From Paramecium sonneborni (taxonomy: Eukaryota > Ciliophora > Oligohymenophorea > Peniculida > Parameciidae), in NCBI GenBank assembly GCA_905182985.1, contig CAJJDN010000140.1:153111-217110 (forward strand): a stretch of 64,000 nucleotides of DNA, in the 5' to 3' direction. This document shows, piece by piece, positions 46,675 to 58,574 of this stretch (positions are counted from its first letter, which is position 1; every line of letters starts with the position of its first letter). The notes under the pieces were generated by a model. That model did no database searches and had not been told where the DNA came from. It saw only the letters and a program-made list of their open reading frames with translations. The position numbers and the translations under genes are program-made.

Positions 46675-47590
46675 ATGGCTATTGTAGAAGCTGCCATTTA
46701 GACAGAAGGAACAGGGAGATTTGAATATTAAGATGGTACAGTATATGAAGGCTAATGGAAATTGATAGAGGGTAAAAAAGTTAAACATGGTAAAGGTAGA
46801 ATAGTGATAGCAAGTATAAAATATTGGAATGATATTAAAAGGTTCATTGTCTACAGATAATGATTTGAAAGAAGAATATAATGGAGAATTTGAGAATGAT
46901 TAAATGTGTGGAGAAGGAGTATATATTTATAAATCAGGTGCAATATATAGAGGACAGTTTCGAGATAATAGACATAATGGAATTGGATTTTATTAATTTC
47001 CTGAAGGTTGTACATATGAAGGTGAATGGGTAAATCATAAAATGCACGGAGAAGGTGTATTTATTGATAAAGAGGGTAATAGATGGGAAGGAGAATTCGT
47101 TGAAGGAATTTATCAATCTAAAATGTAAAAACAACTTAAAATGGAAAAAATGTTAAATAAAAAGGAAACTGATATACGTGAAAATGCTTCACATTTCTTT
47201 AATCGTTTTCTAGATGCATATGCACATTCTGATAAAAAAACTATGAAAGATAATATGACTCCATTCTTTGCAACAACAGAAGATATTAAATTATATGTCA
47301 AGGAACCTTATCCACAATTTCCAGATCGCCCACCTGAAAAATGGGAAGCTGCAATTAAATTCTTATAAGTAGGTTCCTTAAATATACCTCGCTCTAATAC
47401 TGCTGCTAAAATCTTAGATCCTTAAAATATTTTAGCTGCTCAATTTAGTGGAGTTGGATAAGTAGCTGAAGTTATCGTTCAAGATAATACTAGAATCGTT
47501 AGATTAGCTATATGCAATACTGCTGAAGATAAATGGGTTATTGTATTTTATCATGACAATGAAGAATAAGAAGTTAAAAAAAAAAAATGA
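46675..47590 (+). CDS. MORN-repeat protein with a C-terminal extension
   Basis: The model has 295 residues and one 28-nt intron (46814-46841, ending AAG). MORN repeats are visible as YEGQW, YNGEFENDQMCGEGVY, YRGQFRDNRHNGIGFY, YEGEWVNHKMHGEGVF and WEGEF (about residues 22-145), a beta-sheet array typical of ciliary and membrane-associated proteins. The last 150 residues form a separate domain with a helix start and the strands VAEVIVQDN and KWVIVFYHD, possibly an NTF2-like or similar fold; this part is not identified. It lies 24 bases before the SPAG17 gene in the same direction, which fits shared ciliary use. Confidence 0.88.
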
Positions 47591-47614
47591 AACATATATT
47601 AAAATAATTAAATT

Positions 47615-50600
47615 ATGCCACCTAAAAAAGAAGAAATCGATTTGAATGCCTTGCCTCCTCTCAAACATCTATGTGTCACTATTAGAATTGAAGCAGCTAA
47701 ATCAAGAGCAAATAAACTACTTAACCTACTCAAATCTTGCAAATCTTTTCAAAAAAATATATAAAGAGATGAAATCATTGCTTTTTGTAAAGAAAAATAA
47801 TTATATGTTGATCCTGCAACCTTAACTGATAAATAGAAAAAGGTATATTTATTTCAATATTCAGGATCCTAAATTTATGGCTGAAGTTTCTACAGAACTT
47901 ACATCTGAAGTTATGAATAAAGCATTTCACTTGTTCATTTAAGATCAAGTACTTGCTCTCCGAAAAGCCAAATATTTAGCTGCTCAAGCTTAAGCTGCTG
48001 AAAAAGCTGTACCTCCCAAAAAAGATGATAAAAAGGACACTAAAAAAGGACCTAAAGAACCTGTTACAGTTGCACCAATTGTTGAACCTGAAAAGATTGC
48101 TCCTGAAAAAGATTATCCCAAAAATTTTGATATGCTTTTCATTGTTTAAGGATTTCCTCAAGTACCTTAAGAATTTATAGAATTAATAATACATGTTAAA
48201 GAGAGAGTAATTAATTGGGGTGGGCTTGATATAAATTAAATAGAATAGCCTGAAGATTTACAAGATGATTTTGAAAGGAGAATTGAAGACTTCGTTCCTC
48301 CTCCTCCTATCAAGCGATAATATTCTGAAGAATCACTTAATTATGCTGCCTCTGAAAGGAGTCTTATTGATTAAATAAAATCTGCAAGAGTCACTTCGCT
48401 ACCTTCTGATCCATTAAGATAAATGACTATCAAAGAGCTTATTTTAGATATAGACTTAGATGCTGAAGAAGAAACAATTAAATAGTTCTATGAAACTATT
48501 TTTGAAGAAATTTGCTAATTCAGCATAGATCAATAATAATATACAGAATGGATTTCTAATAAAAAACCTATCTAATTAATAAACAAAGAATGTCCAAAAG
48601 ATCCTTTTGATTAAGAAGTTGAAAGAATTAAAAATGAAGCTTAATTAGCAGAAGAATAACAAAAAGCAGTAGAAGAAGCTCTCTTAGCTGAAAAAAATAA
48701 AAAAGGAGCTAAGAAAGAAGCAAAGAAAAGTGAAGCTGAATTGGAAGCTGAAAGATAAGCTGAGGTTGAGAAGCATAGATAAAATGAATAAAGAAAATAA
48801 TAAATATAAGATGCTATTGATTAATAATAGAAAATGAAAAAAAAATTACATCTATAATATTACAAAAGATAATTATCAGATGTTTAATTATAAAAGATAG
48901 GACCTGGAATTATGTTAGAATGTTTATTAGATTAATTATAAACAGAATCTACATATTTAAGTAATTCTTAAATACCTCCTAGTCTTGAAGACTAGGAGGA
49001 TGCAGATCAAGTTAACAAAATTTTGGTTAATTTAAGAGGATAACAAAATGAATAAATAAAGAGTAGAAAATAAGAGTAAGTAATAGAATCTCCTAAATAA
49101 TTGATATTAGATGAATGTGATTGGATTGAGATGAGAGCTTATTTTGCTTAATTACATGATCAATAATCAATTGTTGAAAGAGAACATAAAATCTTTGATA
49201 ATCTTTGTTATCCAGGAATAGACAGATAAGGTATGCCAGAAATACCAGAGAAATCTGAGAAATTGAGAAAAGCTAACAAATCAAAATTACATCCATTTGT
49301 TAATGTAGATGTTAATGAATTTGAGAGGAGATAATTATTATTGTAATTCGAAGATTTGTTAAAGGAAAATGAACCTGAAAAAGAATGGCATTTTGGTGAT
49401 AGAGTATATATGGAAAGACATAATAGAAATACATTAAGATAGAAATTCTATGAAGCTTTGCTACATGATCCTTAAGTTATTACTAAATATTTACCAGATG
49501 ATGATGCACTTATGATATGTTTTTATTATAAAAATCCTCCTGGCAGAACTTTAAGAAAAAAATGGTCCGCAGAATGGAGAGTATTACCTAATCTTGAATA
49601 TTATATATAGGTAAGAAATTTCAATAGTGATTATTTTTATGATATTGATTATCAAAACATTGGAGCTATTACTGAAAGATGTAAAATAATGTATCCCACA
49701 GATAATTCCTTAATTTTAGCTACTAAATTTACAGTTGGAGAAAAGGAACGTCTTCGATATAGAATCATTAAGGAGAATGTTGTATTTGGAATTTAATGTG
49801 GATTTTATGCATAATTTAAAGAGCAAAGAATGAGTGTATAAGATCAAATTATGAATTTGACATTTAAGAATGGTTTATGTTTAAGATTCACTTAGATGGG
49901 AGAAGTTGTTTAATAATATCTTTACCATAAAACTTAAGAATAATCATCATCAAATTAGTTCAATCTCTATGATAATACAGATATCAATTCTGAATAAGAA
50001 ATAAAAAGAGTTATCACAGGCCAAGGATCTGTGATAATTTATAAAAAAGATGGTACTATATTTGTTTTATATTCTAATGGTAATGTTTCTTGTTATAAAT
50101 AAAATATGTGGATAACCACAAATAATAAAGGATATAGATAATCATTAAAGGGAGTAGAAAAGATTCCTTGTGCAATAAAAACAGATCCTGAAAGTGGATC
50201 TAAAGTTTATATACGAGATGATCAAACTTTAATTATATATTATAAGGATGGATCATAATATACATAACATTAGGATGGAACAATAATGTTTATTAAAGGT
50301 GATAAAATAATAGTAGAACATCCCAATTTTGCAAGTGTAATAGTAACAATTGATAAAGCTAAATAACGATAAGGAACTATCATTAGAAAAAATAATTTAA
50401 GTGTTGGATTTGATAATATATTTGAAAGAAGTTTTGATGGTAGAGTAGTTGAGACATTTTATTAAGGATGTAAGATAATTTCTTTTCTTGAGAAATAAGA
50501 AGTACCAGATTCAAAATAATATAAAACTAATAGAGTTCATCTTCTATATACATAAGACGGAAGTGTAAGTAAATGTGTAGCCGATGAAGAAGTGGTTATC

Positions 50601-52787
50601 ATAACTGCTGAAGAGAGAGTTAGATTGAATAGTAAAGGAGAAAATAGATAGCTTGGCTAAGATATTGATTTTTGGATATAGTTGTTTTCCTTATCAGATT
50701 AAAGAAAATCTGGTATTTATACCATAGATTTATAGAGGAGATGTATATTCACTAAAGATGATGAATAAAATTACTTTGAAATTGATGAAGATGGTAATGT
50801 AGTTACTAAATTATCTTCTGCATCACCTTCAATTATGGAACCCATAACTCCTGATTAAATTCCAGATGGCATTTTTATAGATGAAGATAATAAAATATTA
50901 CCTACTCCTAAATAATGGATTCCTCCTCGATTATTTTTAGTCAGAAATGACAATACTGGAATTGAACTCTATAACTAATTCTAATTGTAAGATTACTTTA
51001 GATTAAAATCTGAAAATCCTTTCTGTTCTAAACTTAATGAAGAATTACCTAATAATGTCAAATCTATCTCTTTCATTACTGAAATAAAACAATCACATAA
51101 GAAATTTATTGATGTTAAAATTCCTTAGACTTTAGACATTGTACCAAAAACAATATAAAAAACTACTATTATTCCACATAGAGTTTTTACTTTTCGAAAC
51201 TTTCTAGAATATCCATCTTTTGATAAAGAAGAACGAATTCATCATGATATTTCTTTATAGAAATATGATACTTGGTATAAAAATATGCTTAAAACATAAA
51301 ATGAATTTGGAATTCTATAAAAATCAGATGAAGAAAAAGAAATTGAATTTTAAATTTAAATGAAAATTCTAGAAAGTAGAAGAACTGATTATTCAACTGA
51401 ATCATATGATTAAGCAAAAAGTAAAATTTAAATACCTGAATAATAAATTACTGCTGTTGAACCTCTAGAATAAACTTTACTCAAAAGTGCTAGAGTCTAG
51501 TAGACAGTGTAATAGGCATTTGTTGATTTATCAAGAAAAGTTTAGACTATTTAAATTTAAAAATAATTAAAGCTTTTCACTGAAGTTAAAGGATTTGCAA
51601 ATCACTATTTTGAAACAAATGAAGGTCTAGAATATTTAAAATTCGCTCCTGAAGAACAACCAATTAAAAAATAAAGACAAAAAGTTGTCTAAATTAATGA
51701 TGAACCATAATAGCTTCAATAAATTGAATAATTTGATAATCAACCTGAAGGTATTGTACCTTTAGAATAACCACCTTTGCCATAATATAATAATCTTACA
51801 AAAGTTGTAATTAAACCTTCAGTCTTTACTTAAGCTGAAATAGATGAAGAAATGAGACTAAAAAAATTAAATGATGATTCAGTTAAATATAGAATGGCTA
51901 AACGAAAAGATATAGATGTCTATGGAAAATAAAGAAAAGATAATAAACTTGTTCCTTGTTTATTAAAAACTAATCCAAAATTAGAACTTAATCAAAAATA
52001 TATATTAACTGATGCTACCACTGATAATCGTGTTAAAATTAGTTCTATGGCTACAAGAGTATATTAATAGGCTGCTCCTGTTAGTCAAATAAGAAATGAA
52101 GGCATGCATCAAACTATTATTAGAACTCTTGATAAGAAAAACAATTTAGATGAATTAATAGATAAAAAGAACCTTATGGTTACTGGAGACATCAATGATA
52201 GATTAAAGAAAGACCTTCTAATATATCCGATTACTGTCTAGTTCGGAGAACTAAGATAAAATGGAAAATATGAATATAAAATTAATGTTAAAAACGAAGA
52301 CATTATGGCATAGAGAATTGTCTTAAAATAACCTTTGAATTATAATATTAAAGTGCTTATGAAATAAATGGGATCTGTAAATATCTATATTAATTTTTTT
52401 TTAGATTTCCTTAGGATTAGTCAGAGAAGTCTTCATACAAGTTACAACAGAAAAGTTAGGATAATTTTCTGATGAGTTCTAAATCTTATCTAAGCATTCT
52501 ATTTATACTATTCCAATCAATGGTAATGTACTTGAATAACCAATATTTGATAAACTTAATTCTGAACAAATTAAACTCTCTAATAAACCATTATTGAAGA
52601 AATAAGTTAAAGATTTATAATAGGTAATATTTTCAATTATTCAAATTAGTAATTAAAATAATAAGATATTATTGGAGATAGTTAAGATTCAGATTTGCTT
52701 CCTAAAATTAACTATGACAAAAATTATAGAATTGATCCATTTCAAAATCAAAAGAAAGAAGACTTATCATATGAAGATGAAAATTGA
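47615..52787 (+). CDS. SPAG17/PF6 homologue, ciliary central-pair protein
   Basis: Four exons (introns 47843-47864 ending CAG, 52377-52404, 52624-52649) give 1698 residues. The N-terminal third is helical, with long Glu/Ala/Lys-rich coiled coil and an EKNKKGAKKEAKK-type patch. The middle contains repeated short beta units such as DGTIFVLYSNGNVSCY and DQTLIIYYKDGSQY, which in SPAG17 recur as D-G-T strands. The C-terminal part includes an ASH-like beta domain (FGELRQNGKYEYKI). SPAG17 (PF6 in Chlamydomonas) builds the C1a projection of the ciliary central pair and is needed for normal beating. Assignment rests on size, layout and repeat style and is strong but not proven. Confidence 0.82.
48975..48999. 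repeat. Perfect 12-bp palindrome inside the SPAG17 gene
   Basis: CCTCCTAGTCTT is followed after one base by its exact reverse complement, ending AGGAGG. It lies within coding sequence, is unusually GC-rich for the surroundings and encodes part of a PSLEDQ stretch. A 12-bp perfect stem within a gene is unlikely by chance but has no known role. Confidence 0.85.
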
Positions 52788-52813
52788 TTGCAAATTATCT
52801 ATATGTGATATCA

Positions 52814-53395
52814 TCAAGCTTTTTTATCCGCAAAAAATTATTAAAATTATTCTTCAGTCATCCACTTCCCTAATTAAATATCATTATTAGTAGTATCTAA
52901 ATATTCCTAAAGATTGTTGCTTTTCTCTTATTTATTTCCCTTTAAACATGGATATTTTGGAGGAGGCTATTGATATTTACCATTTTTTATCATATGATGA
53001 CGATCACTTGCAAAATAATCCAAATATTTTTATCCTTCCACTACTCTGAACAAACTTTTCAAGGTAGCTTAAGGTTTTTAAAAACCCAAAGCTTATTTAA
53101 AGTATGTATTAAAATCACACTTCATTGGTAATGTGCTATCAAAATCATAAACATATGAATTCTGACTTATTTTTCCATTAGTTTAAATAGTGTGCTTAGC
53201 CACCATAATCACATGATAATCCCAAATTACTAATGGAGAACTTTTTTAACATTTAATATATGTTTGCTAAAAGGGATTTGTGATCAAAACAGCATAATAT
53301 TATATAAGATGATCGCATTTCTCCTCTATCATATCTTTAATGAGATTGTAGATATTTTCTTCGCAATAATATGCCGTATATTAATGCTATTTCAT
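52814..53395 (-). CDS. NTAQ1: Protein N-terminal glutamine amidohydrolase (NTAQ1)
   Basis: This intron-free 193-residue frame carries YYCEENI near residue 8, containing the catalytic cysteine, and VIWDYHVIMV at about residues 60-69, the WDYHV signature that holds the catalytic histidine. Near the end LDYFASDRHHM and PPPKYPCL match the family's C-terminal motifs. The enzyme converts N-terminal glutamine to glutamate, creating a signal for arginylation and degradation in the N-degron pathway. Length equals that of animal enzymes. In a code where Gln uses four codons this activity is fully ordinary. It is convergent with SPAG17, 26 bases apart. Confidence 0.95.
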
Positions 53396-54106
53396 TAAAT
53401 GATAAATATAAAATAATAATAATAAAATTATTCATTTAAAATGGTTTTTACCTTTAAATTCCAATTTATGAAATAAATATTTCCCAAAATTTTTAATAAT
53501 AAATTTTAGAAATAATCTTATTCTACTAATTTAGTTATGCAATCTTTTATATAGTTAAGAATTTTCAAACTATTTTTAATGTCTATTAATATTTTATTTT
53601 TATTATAATACATTTGATTTTTGCTAATTTTCTTATGATAATAATCATGATTTTTTTCTTTTTAAAGCTTTTTTGAAGTTATATTAATGTAATCATATAT
53701 TTTATTGTTAAAAGACTTTCATCTACTTCAAGTTATTATTCTTTTTTTTTTTTGAACATTCTTATTGATAATTTCAATTTCTAAAAAATTTATTCATTCA
53801 GAATAATAGATTGATCTAAGTCAGTTTAATATATTCTAATTTAATAGATTCTTCCCGAGATTAATTTACATTTTCATAATGAAGTGAAGAATCATTCCAT
53901 CATAAAAATAATACTTTCAGCATCTATTTTACAATAAATAAAGATGCCAAATCAGTTAATTTAACAATAAATGTTTTTGGCATCAAGTATTTTTATTTAT
54001 GATGTATATTTAGAAAAGATGATTAAAACTAATTTCAATATATGCAATCTATGTTGTATCAATACATATAATCCTTAAATCCATAATAAAAATAGGTCAA
54101 ATAATT
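53396..54106. other. AT-rich stretch with scattered coding-like minus-strand segments
   Basis: Minus-strand segments at about 53404-53640 (with YIKDCITKLVEQDYF) and 53800-53890 look protein-like but lie in different frames and no start or normal introns link them. This could be a decayed gene or an unrecognised multi-exon gene upstream of NTAQ1. I call no feature within it. Confidence 0.4.
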
Positions 54107-54457
54107 TCACTCCTTAGTATAATAAATCATCTATGAAGGTTTCCTGATAAATACAAATTAATATCTTAATGAGCTATAGTAATTCAATATATAAATTGAA
54201 AGTTCTACGCTTGTATTTGCATGTTGCTTTTTGTTTTCCTATATTGTTTCAATTAATACAACAACATAATTAAATGCAATATTTCTTCTCATTAATGTTT
54301 TTTATATAATACTCTTATGTATACACTCTAAACTATTTTTATTGATTAAAGTCTTTGCTAAGCAAGGAAAATGTACATTAGTTTTATAGACACGATGATA
54401 TGTCATAATGAATTGAGAGGGTAGAATTTTTGCATAATCTTAGTCATTATCATACAT
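54107..54457 (-). CDS. Possible 116-residue protein
   Basis: A frame from ATG 54457 to TGA 54107-54109, starting YDNDQDYAKILPSQF, with no recognisable domain. The same frame upstream of a TGA at about 54465 also looks coding (RDNAIKQILNNYNGDC), so the visible part may be the remaining half of a gene split by a stop. It overlaps the end of the CX9C gene by 8 bases. Confidence 0.38.
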
Positions 54458-54884
54458 ATTTATTCAAATTAAACAATCTCCATTGTAATTATTCAATATC
54501 TGTTTGATAGCGTTGTCTCTTGTGAAGGTACCAAAAATTTGTAGGCATCGTTGAAACTGCTTCAGTCAATCTGCTTATTTTATTTTAGAGGCCTTGCTTA
54601 TATAGTTGCTACATTGCAGGATTGTGATCCTTAACCCTTTAAATTTCCCATTTTTACAAAGCATTAAATAACTTTAGGTCTCTATCACGTTTACATTCTA
54701 AGAATTTTTTATATTCTTTTGGACAGGTCATTTATGCACCATCTTAATATGTACATCTAATTAGATCGAAGAATTCGACTTCACAGATATTTTTAGGGAT
54801 GAGTTCGGAAGGGAAATCTTTTGGTAAAGAAGGACTAGGTTCAGAAATAAGATCTTTAGGCATAGAGCCTCTTTCAAGTTCCAT
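54450..54884 (-). CDS. Twin-CX9C (CHCH-type) protein
   Basis: One 144-residue frame. Residues about 34-65 hold two CX9C pairs: CEVEFFDLIRC and CPKEYKKFLEC, the helical-hairpin fold stabilised by two disulphides that is common in the mitochondrial intermembrane space and in respiratory complex subunits. Residues before it are Pro- and Ser-rich and lack a matrix-targeting pattern, as expected for MIA40-dependent import. The C-terminal 70 residues are helical. Which complex it serves is not clear. The start is 20 bases after the stop of the KDM4-like gene. Confidence 0.72.
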
Positions 54885-54903
54885 AATAGTTATTTTAATT
54901 AAA

Positions 54904-56019
54904 TCACATCTTAACTTTTTTGATAGGTTTGTGCAGTATTTTTGATGGTGTTTTCGCCTTTTCAATAAATTCTTTAACCTTATCATTATCTTTAAAGAGA
55001 GTTGACTTTTTTAGATTTTCAGCAAAGGCTCCTGCATCTATTTTCACAGTATCTTTAACACATTTGCATATTTTAGCTTCTAATAATAAGGGTAACCAAT
55101 TTAGAGTAGCTAAATTGACAGCTTCTGCAATATTGAATCCACAATTAAAACCTTAATGGTAAGCTCCAGCAAAAATGAACATAAATTCACCTTCATGATG
55201 AGCCATTTTGGAGATTCTAATTTGAGGAACTTTTTCTTTTAATAAATAAGGATTGATAACTGTAGTTTTATGTCTTAAGAATTCTGAACATTTATTAAAA
55301 TGATCTCCGTATATTTATTTAGCATATTTTTCTAATAGATGACTATCTGCTTCTGGAATAGAATACCAAAACCTAATAAAATTAATAGATAAGTTTAATA
55401 CTTATCTTTTCCAACATGGAGATAGTTGACACTGCATAAATCTAGATCTTCTTTATGCCAAGCGAAAAACGTTTTCCATGATCCAACATAAATATAAGGT
55501 TCATTTACTCCAGGTATACGGTTTTTAAGTCCATAATTTAAAAGACTAGTGACATTATTGAGATTCCAAGAATTGTTTAAATCCATTAAAGATAATTTAA
55601 TATCAGCTCCATATAAAGGGGGACTAAAGGCTAGACTTTTCCAATATAATCTCTCAAATTGATCAGATGTTAGTTTTTCATGTTATTTATCAATCTCTAA
55701 TTATTTATTTCTGTAATCTTTTAATGGCATAGATTTTTTGAGAATATGAAGACATTCATAGTTACCTCCTTTACCATAAACATTCTACTCTATAGGGCCT
55801 TGGATGATAAGATTGTCAAGTGATTTATTATAATCCTATTAACGAACTCTAAAGTTCTTAGGAGGAATGACCTGTGATTTTTTATACATTATTAGAATTT
55901 ACTTTCACCATACCAAAGTTTGCTGAATACTATTTATCAATTTTCTCTATATATTCATAAAAGTTATCAAACTCTTATTGTGTAGGTCTTAAAGTTGGAC
56001 ACTCTTCAATACTAATCAT
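54904..56019 (-). CDS. JmjN-JmjC histone lysine demethylase, KDM4-like
   Basis: The gene encodes 351 residues with introns at 55872-55902 (31 nt, ending CAG) and 55373-55401 (29 nt). The JmjN domain is at the start (ECPTLRPTQQEFDNF). JmjC follows with SWKTFFAWHKEDLDL, giving the iron-binding His and Glu, then SVNYLHVG, FWYSIP, and AYHQGFNCGFNIAEAVN with the third iron ligand. Every metal and 2-oxoglutarate position I can place is intact. KDM4 enzymes remove methyl groups from H3K9 and H3K36. There are no PHD or Tudor domains, so it corresponds to the catalytic core alone. Clear match. Confidence 0.95.
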
Positions 56020-56935
56020 GTTTAAAATAATTCTTTAAAAATCTTGCAATCAAACATTGTCTTTCAACACCCCGGTGTGAACAATATATATATATATTAT
56101 TTCGCACGCTTCTCTCATCCTACATCAATTATCCTTATCCTTCTTTTACTTATTAAACTCCTTATTTATATTGTTAATTGTAACAACTCTCCTTACCTCC
56201 CCACCCCCCACCAATATATTAATTAATTCAAACATTAGAATCATTTCATCATATCTTTCCTAATCAATTAAAAAATAATGTTAATACAATCATTCCTCAA
56301 AACCTCTCTTCCCACTTAAAATCAAGTATCAATTGATAAATTGAAATTCCTTCCCTCTTTCTTTTCTTATTAATATAATCCCCGCCAAATATGACAATAA
56401 TTTTATTCAATCTCTTCATTATTCTTATCGATGAACATAATTTTATTAACTCAATAGATTCTTCCTCTTTTTGAAGTCTTAATGAGAAGTCAATCTGTTA
56501 TTTATAAAATTTTCCAAGGAACTCCTCTAATTAAGATGTTAATCTTTACTAACTTCAGGTTTACCTATAAATTAACTCAAATAGGTAGCTTTACCTTTTT
56601 TCTATATTTTAACTATCTTTTCTATTGTTGTAATTATCTCTAATTTCAAATCTATATTCTTGAATGACGTCTAGGATTAATCATCTAAATAGTTTAAATT
56701 TCTCCATTTTATTCGTATTTTTCAAAAGAAGATCTTTCTAATTGAATAAAGTGAGTAATTATATTAGATATTACTTAGACTACTAAAGTTGATGACAACT
56801 AATATGACAATTAGTATAAAATTATCATCTAACTTTTTTCATGATTAAGAATCATAATAAATTTATATTATATTACATACTACTCTGAATATTATTATAC
56901 ATAAACTTAAGCTTGCTGTATATCTATTAATTAAA
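56020..56935. other. Unresolved region with a decayed-looking gene and a C-rich tract
   Basis: Minus-strand segments at about 56280-56530 (with KEEESIELIKLCSS) and 56660-56760 (with LERSSFEKYEQNGEIQ) look protein-like but alternate between frames, with no normal introns to join them; decay or base errors are likely. From 56060 to 56240 the plus strand is oddly pyrimidine-rich, with a run of Cs at 56196-56212 that gives clustered G-runs on the other strand. No confident gene is present. Confidence 0.45.
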
Positions 56936-58237
56936 ATGAATAATACTGCACTTGCCTAAATCAGGAAATTATAAACTGGGGAAAACAGATATTGCTTTGA
57001 GTGTCAGACAGGAAGTCCAACATGGGCTAGCTTACCATATGGAATCTATCTTTGTTACAATTGTTCAGGGTTTCATAGAGGAATGGGTGTTCATCTTACA
57101 TTTGTAAGATCAATTGAAATGGATTCATGGACTGATAAATAATTGGCAATGATGCATTTAGGTGGAAATCAACAGTTAAGAGTCTTCTTTTAATCACATG
57201 GAATTCAAATTACAGATTCTAATAAATGGAAAACTAATGCTGCCCATTATTATAGAGAAAAAGTAAATTATCATATCTCTAATTATTTAAGATGAAGGCA
57301 TAAGTTAATGAAACATAGATGCCTGAAATACCTAATGATTGGACAGCCATTCAAGAAACACCAAAACCATAAATTTAATAATAATTACCTTTAATTTAAC
57401 AAGAACTTCCTTAAGAATAAAATGTAGACATTATCGCTTATCATAGTTCTGGGAATAAGCATCAAAAACAACAAAGGAAGCGTTTGTTATTTTCGATGAG
57501 AAGATTTCTAAAGTTCAAATTAAAGAAGAAGCAGTATAATTTGGATAATCAATTTCAGCAAAAACTAAATAATTCGGAGTAAATCATCATAATAATCATA
57601 GGAAAAATCTACTCAAATTGCAGATAAGGCATATAAGAGTTTAAAAAGTGGATTTAATGAGGCATTTAGTTTTATAAAATAAAAAGCAGATTAAGTTATT
57701 GGAAAAGATAAATAATCATAGCCAGATTAATAAGTAAATTAGTAATAATAATAATAATAATAGTAATAATAATAATAATAATAATAGTAATAATAATAAT
57801 AATAATAATAGTAATAATAATAATAATAGTAATAATAGTAATAGCAATAATAATAATAAAAATAATAATAATTATAGCCACAATCTTAATCCTAATACTA
57901 ATAATAAGATAATTATTTTTTTGATAATCAATTATAAGGCTATCAATTTTAGATTGATAATTAAAACGATAAGCAAATTAGAGAGAGTTAAGATTTATTT
58001 TCTTTTGAAAATAATGATAAATAAAATTCTCCTCCAAAAAACTAGAATTAATAATAATAATAATTGAATATAATGGATTATTCAGATTATTTCAATGATG
58101 GACCTAATTCAACTGTTATTTATGAAACTCCCATAAATAATTAGTAGAAAATTTAGTCTGAAAATTTAATTGATTTAATGCAAGATATAAAATAACCTCA
58201 TCAAATAAGTGGTACACCCAATTTACTTGATTTATGA
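56936..58237 (+). CDS. ArfGAP-domain protein with long polyglutamine
   Basis: Four exons (introns 57263-57291, 57424-57446, 57579-57601) give 408 residues. Residues about 8-110 are an ArfGAP domain: CFECQTGSPTWASLPYGIYLC contributes a CX2C pair, NCSGFHRGMGVHLTFVRS holds the zinc ligands and the catalytic arginine R, and WTDKQ follows. It resembles the ArfGAP1/GCS1 group, which triggers GTP hydrolysis on Arf at Golgi membranes. The middle has SKTTKEAFVIFDEKI, then amphipathic helices (ADKAYKSLKSGF) like ALPS motifs, then 40 consecutive glutamines and a Gln/Asn-rich tail. The polyQ is made almost only of TAA and TAG codons. Confidence 0.92.
57740..57859 (+). repeat. (TAA/TAG)n tract encoding 40 glutamines
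   Basis: Forty consecutive glutamine codons, all TAA or TAG except one CAA, in the ArfGAP gene. On the opposite strand it gives an isoleucine-rich frame that looks like an ORF under the standard code but is only a shadow. Slippage-prone, so length is likely to vary. Confidence 0.95.
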
Positions 58238-58464
58238 AATTTTTCTTCATCACAGCATCTATTAAGATTTATTGTTTTGTCATTATTAATTTAACTAAGG
58301 AAATAGGATTCATATGTTTTTGTTGGTGAGGGAAATGTTTTTCTAAGTTTAGTTATTCTTTCTTCACTCAATAGTTTTTTTATTTCATAATTAGGATCTT
58401 CGTTCTCTTAACTAATTGTGATTGTCATATTTGTTTTTTTGGGTTAAGAACAAGTTATACCCAT
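58201..58464 (-). CDS. Small protein with a probable N-myristoylation/palmitoylation signal
   Basis: An 87-residue frame that starts MGITCSQPKK: Gly at position 2 and Cys at position 5 followed by Ser fits N-myristoylation with nearby palmitoylation. The rest is charged, with a Cys pair near the end. Such proteins sit on membranes, often the ciliary or plasma membrane. It overlaps the 3' end of the ArfGAP gene by 37 bases, which is more than usual and lowers confidence in the C terminus. Confidence 0.55.
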
Positions 58465-58574
58465 TAAATTTTTATCAGTTAAAATAATATTAATATAATT
58501 TATATAATTATTAATAATTGTAGAGTGTTGATATTTCAATTTGTTCATATTTTTTGTTTTTTAATTCAAAATTA

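Noticed and set aside
47141..47368. A separate 75-residue gene
   Set aside because: It is in frame with the MORN protein and forms part of its C-terminal domain once TAA/TAG are read as Gln.
54460..54470. Readthrough or selenocysteine at a TGA between two coding-like halves
   Set aside because: No selenocysteine insertion structure is visible and the family is unknown, so a decayed frame or chance is simpler.
57696..57881. Isoleucine-rich minus-strand ORF
   Set aside because: It is the reverse strand of the TAA/TAG polyglutamine tract of the ArfGAP gene.
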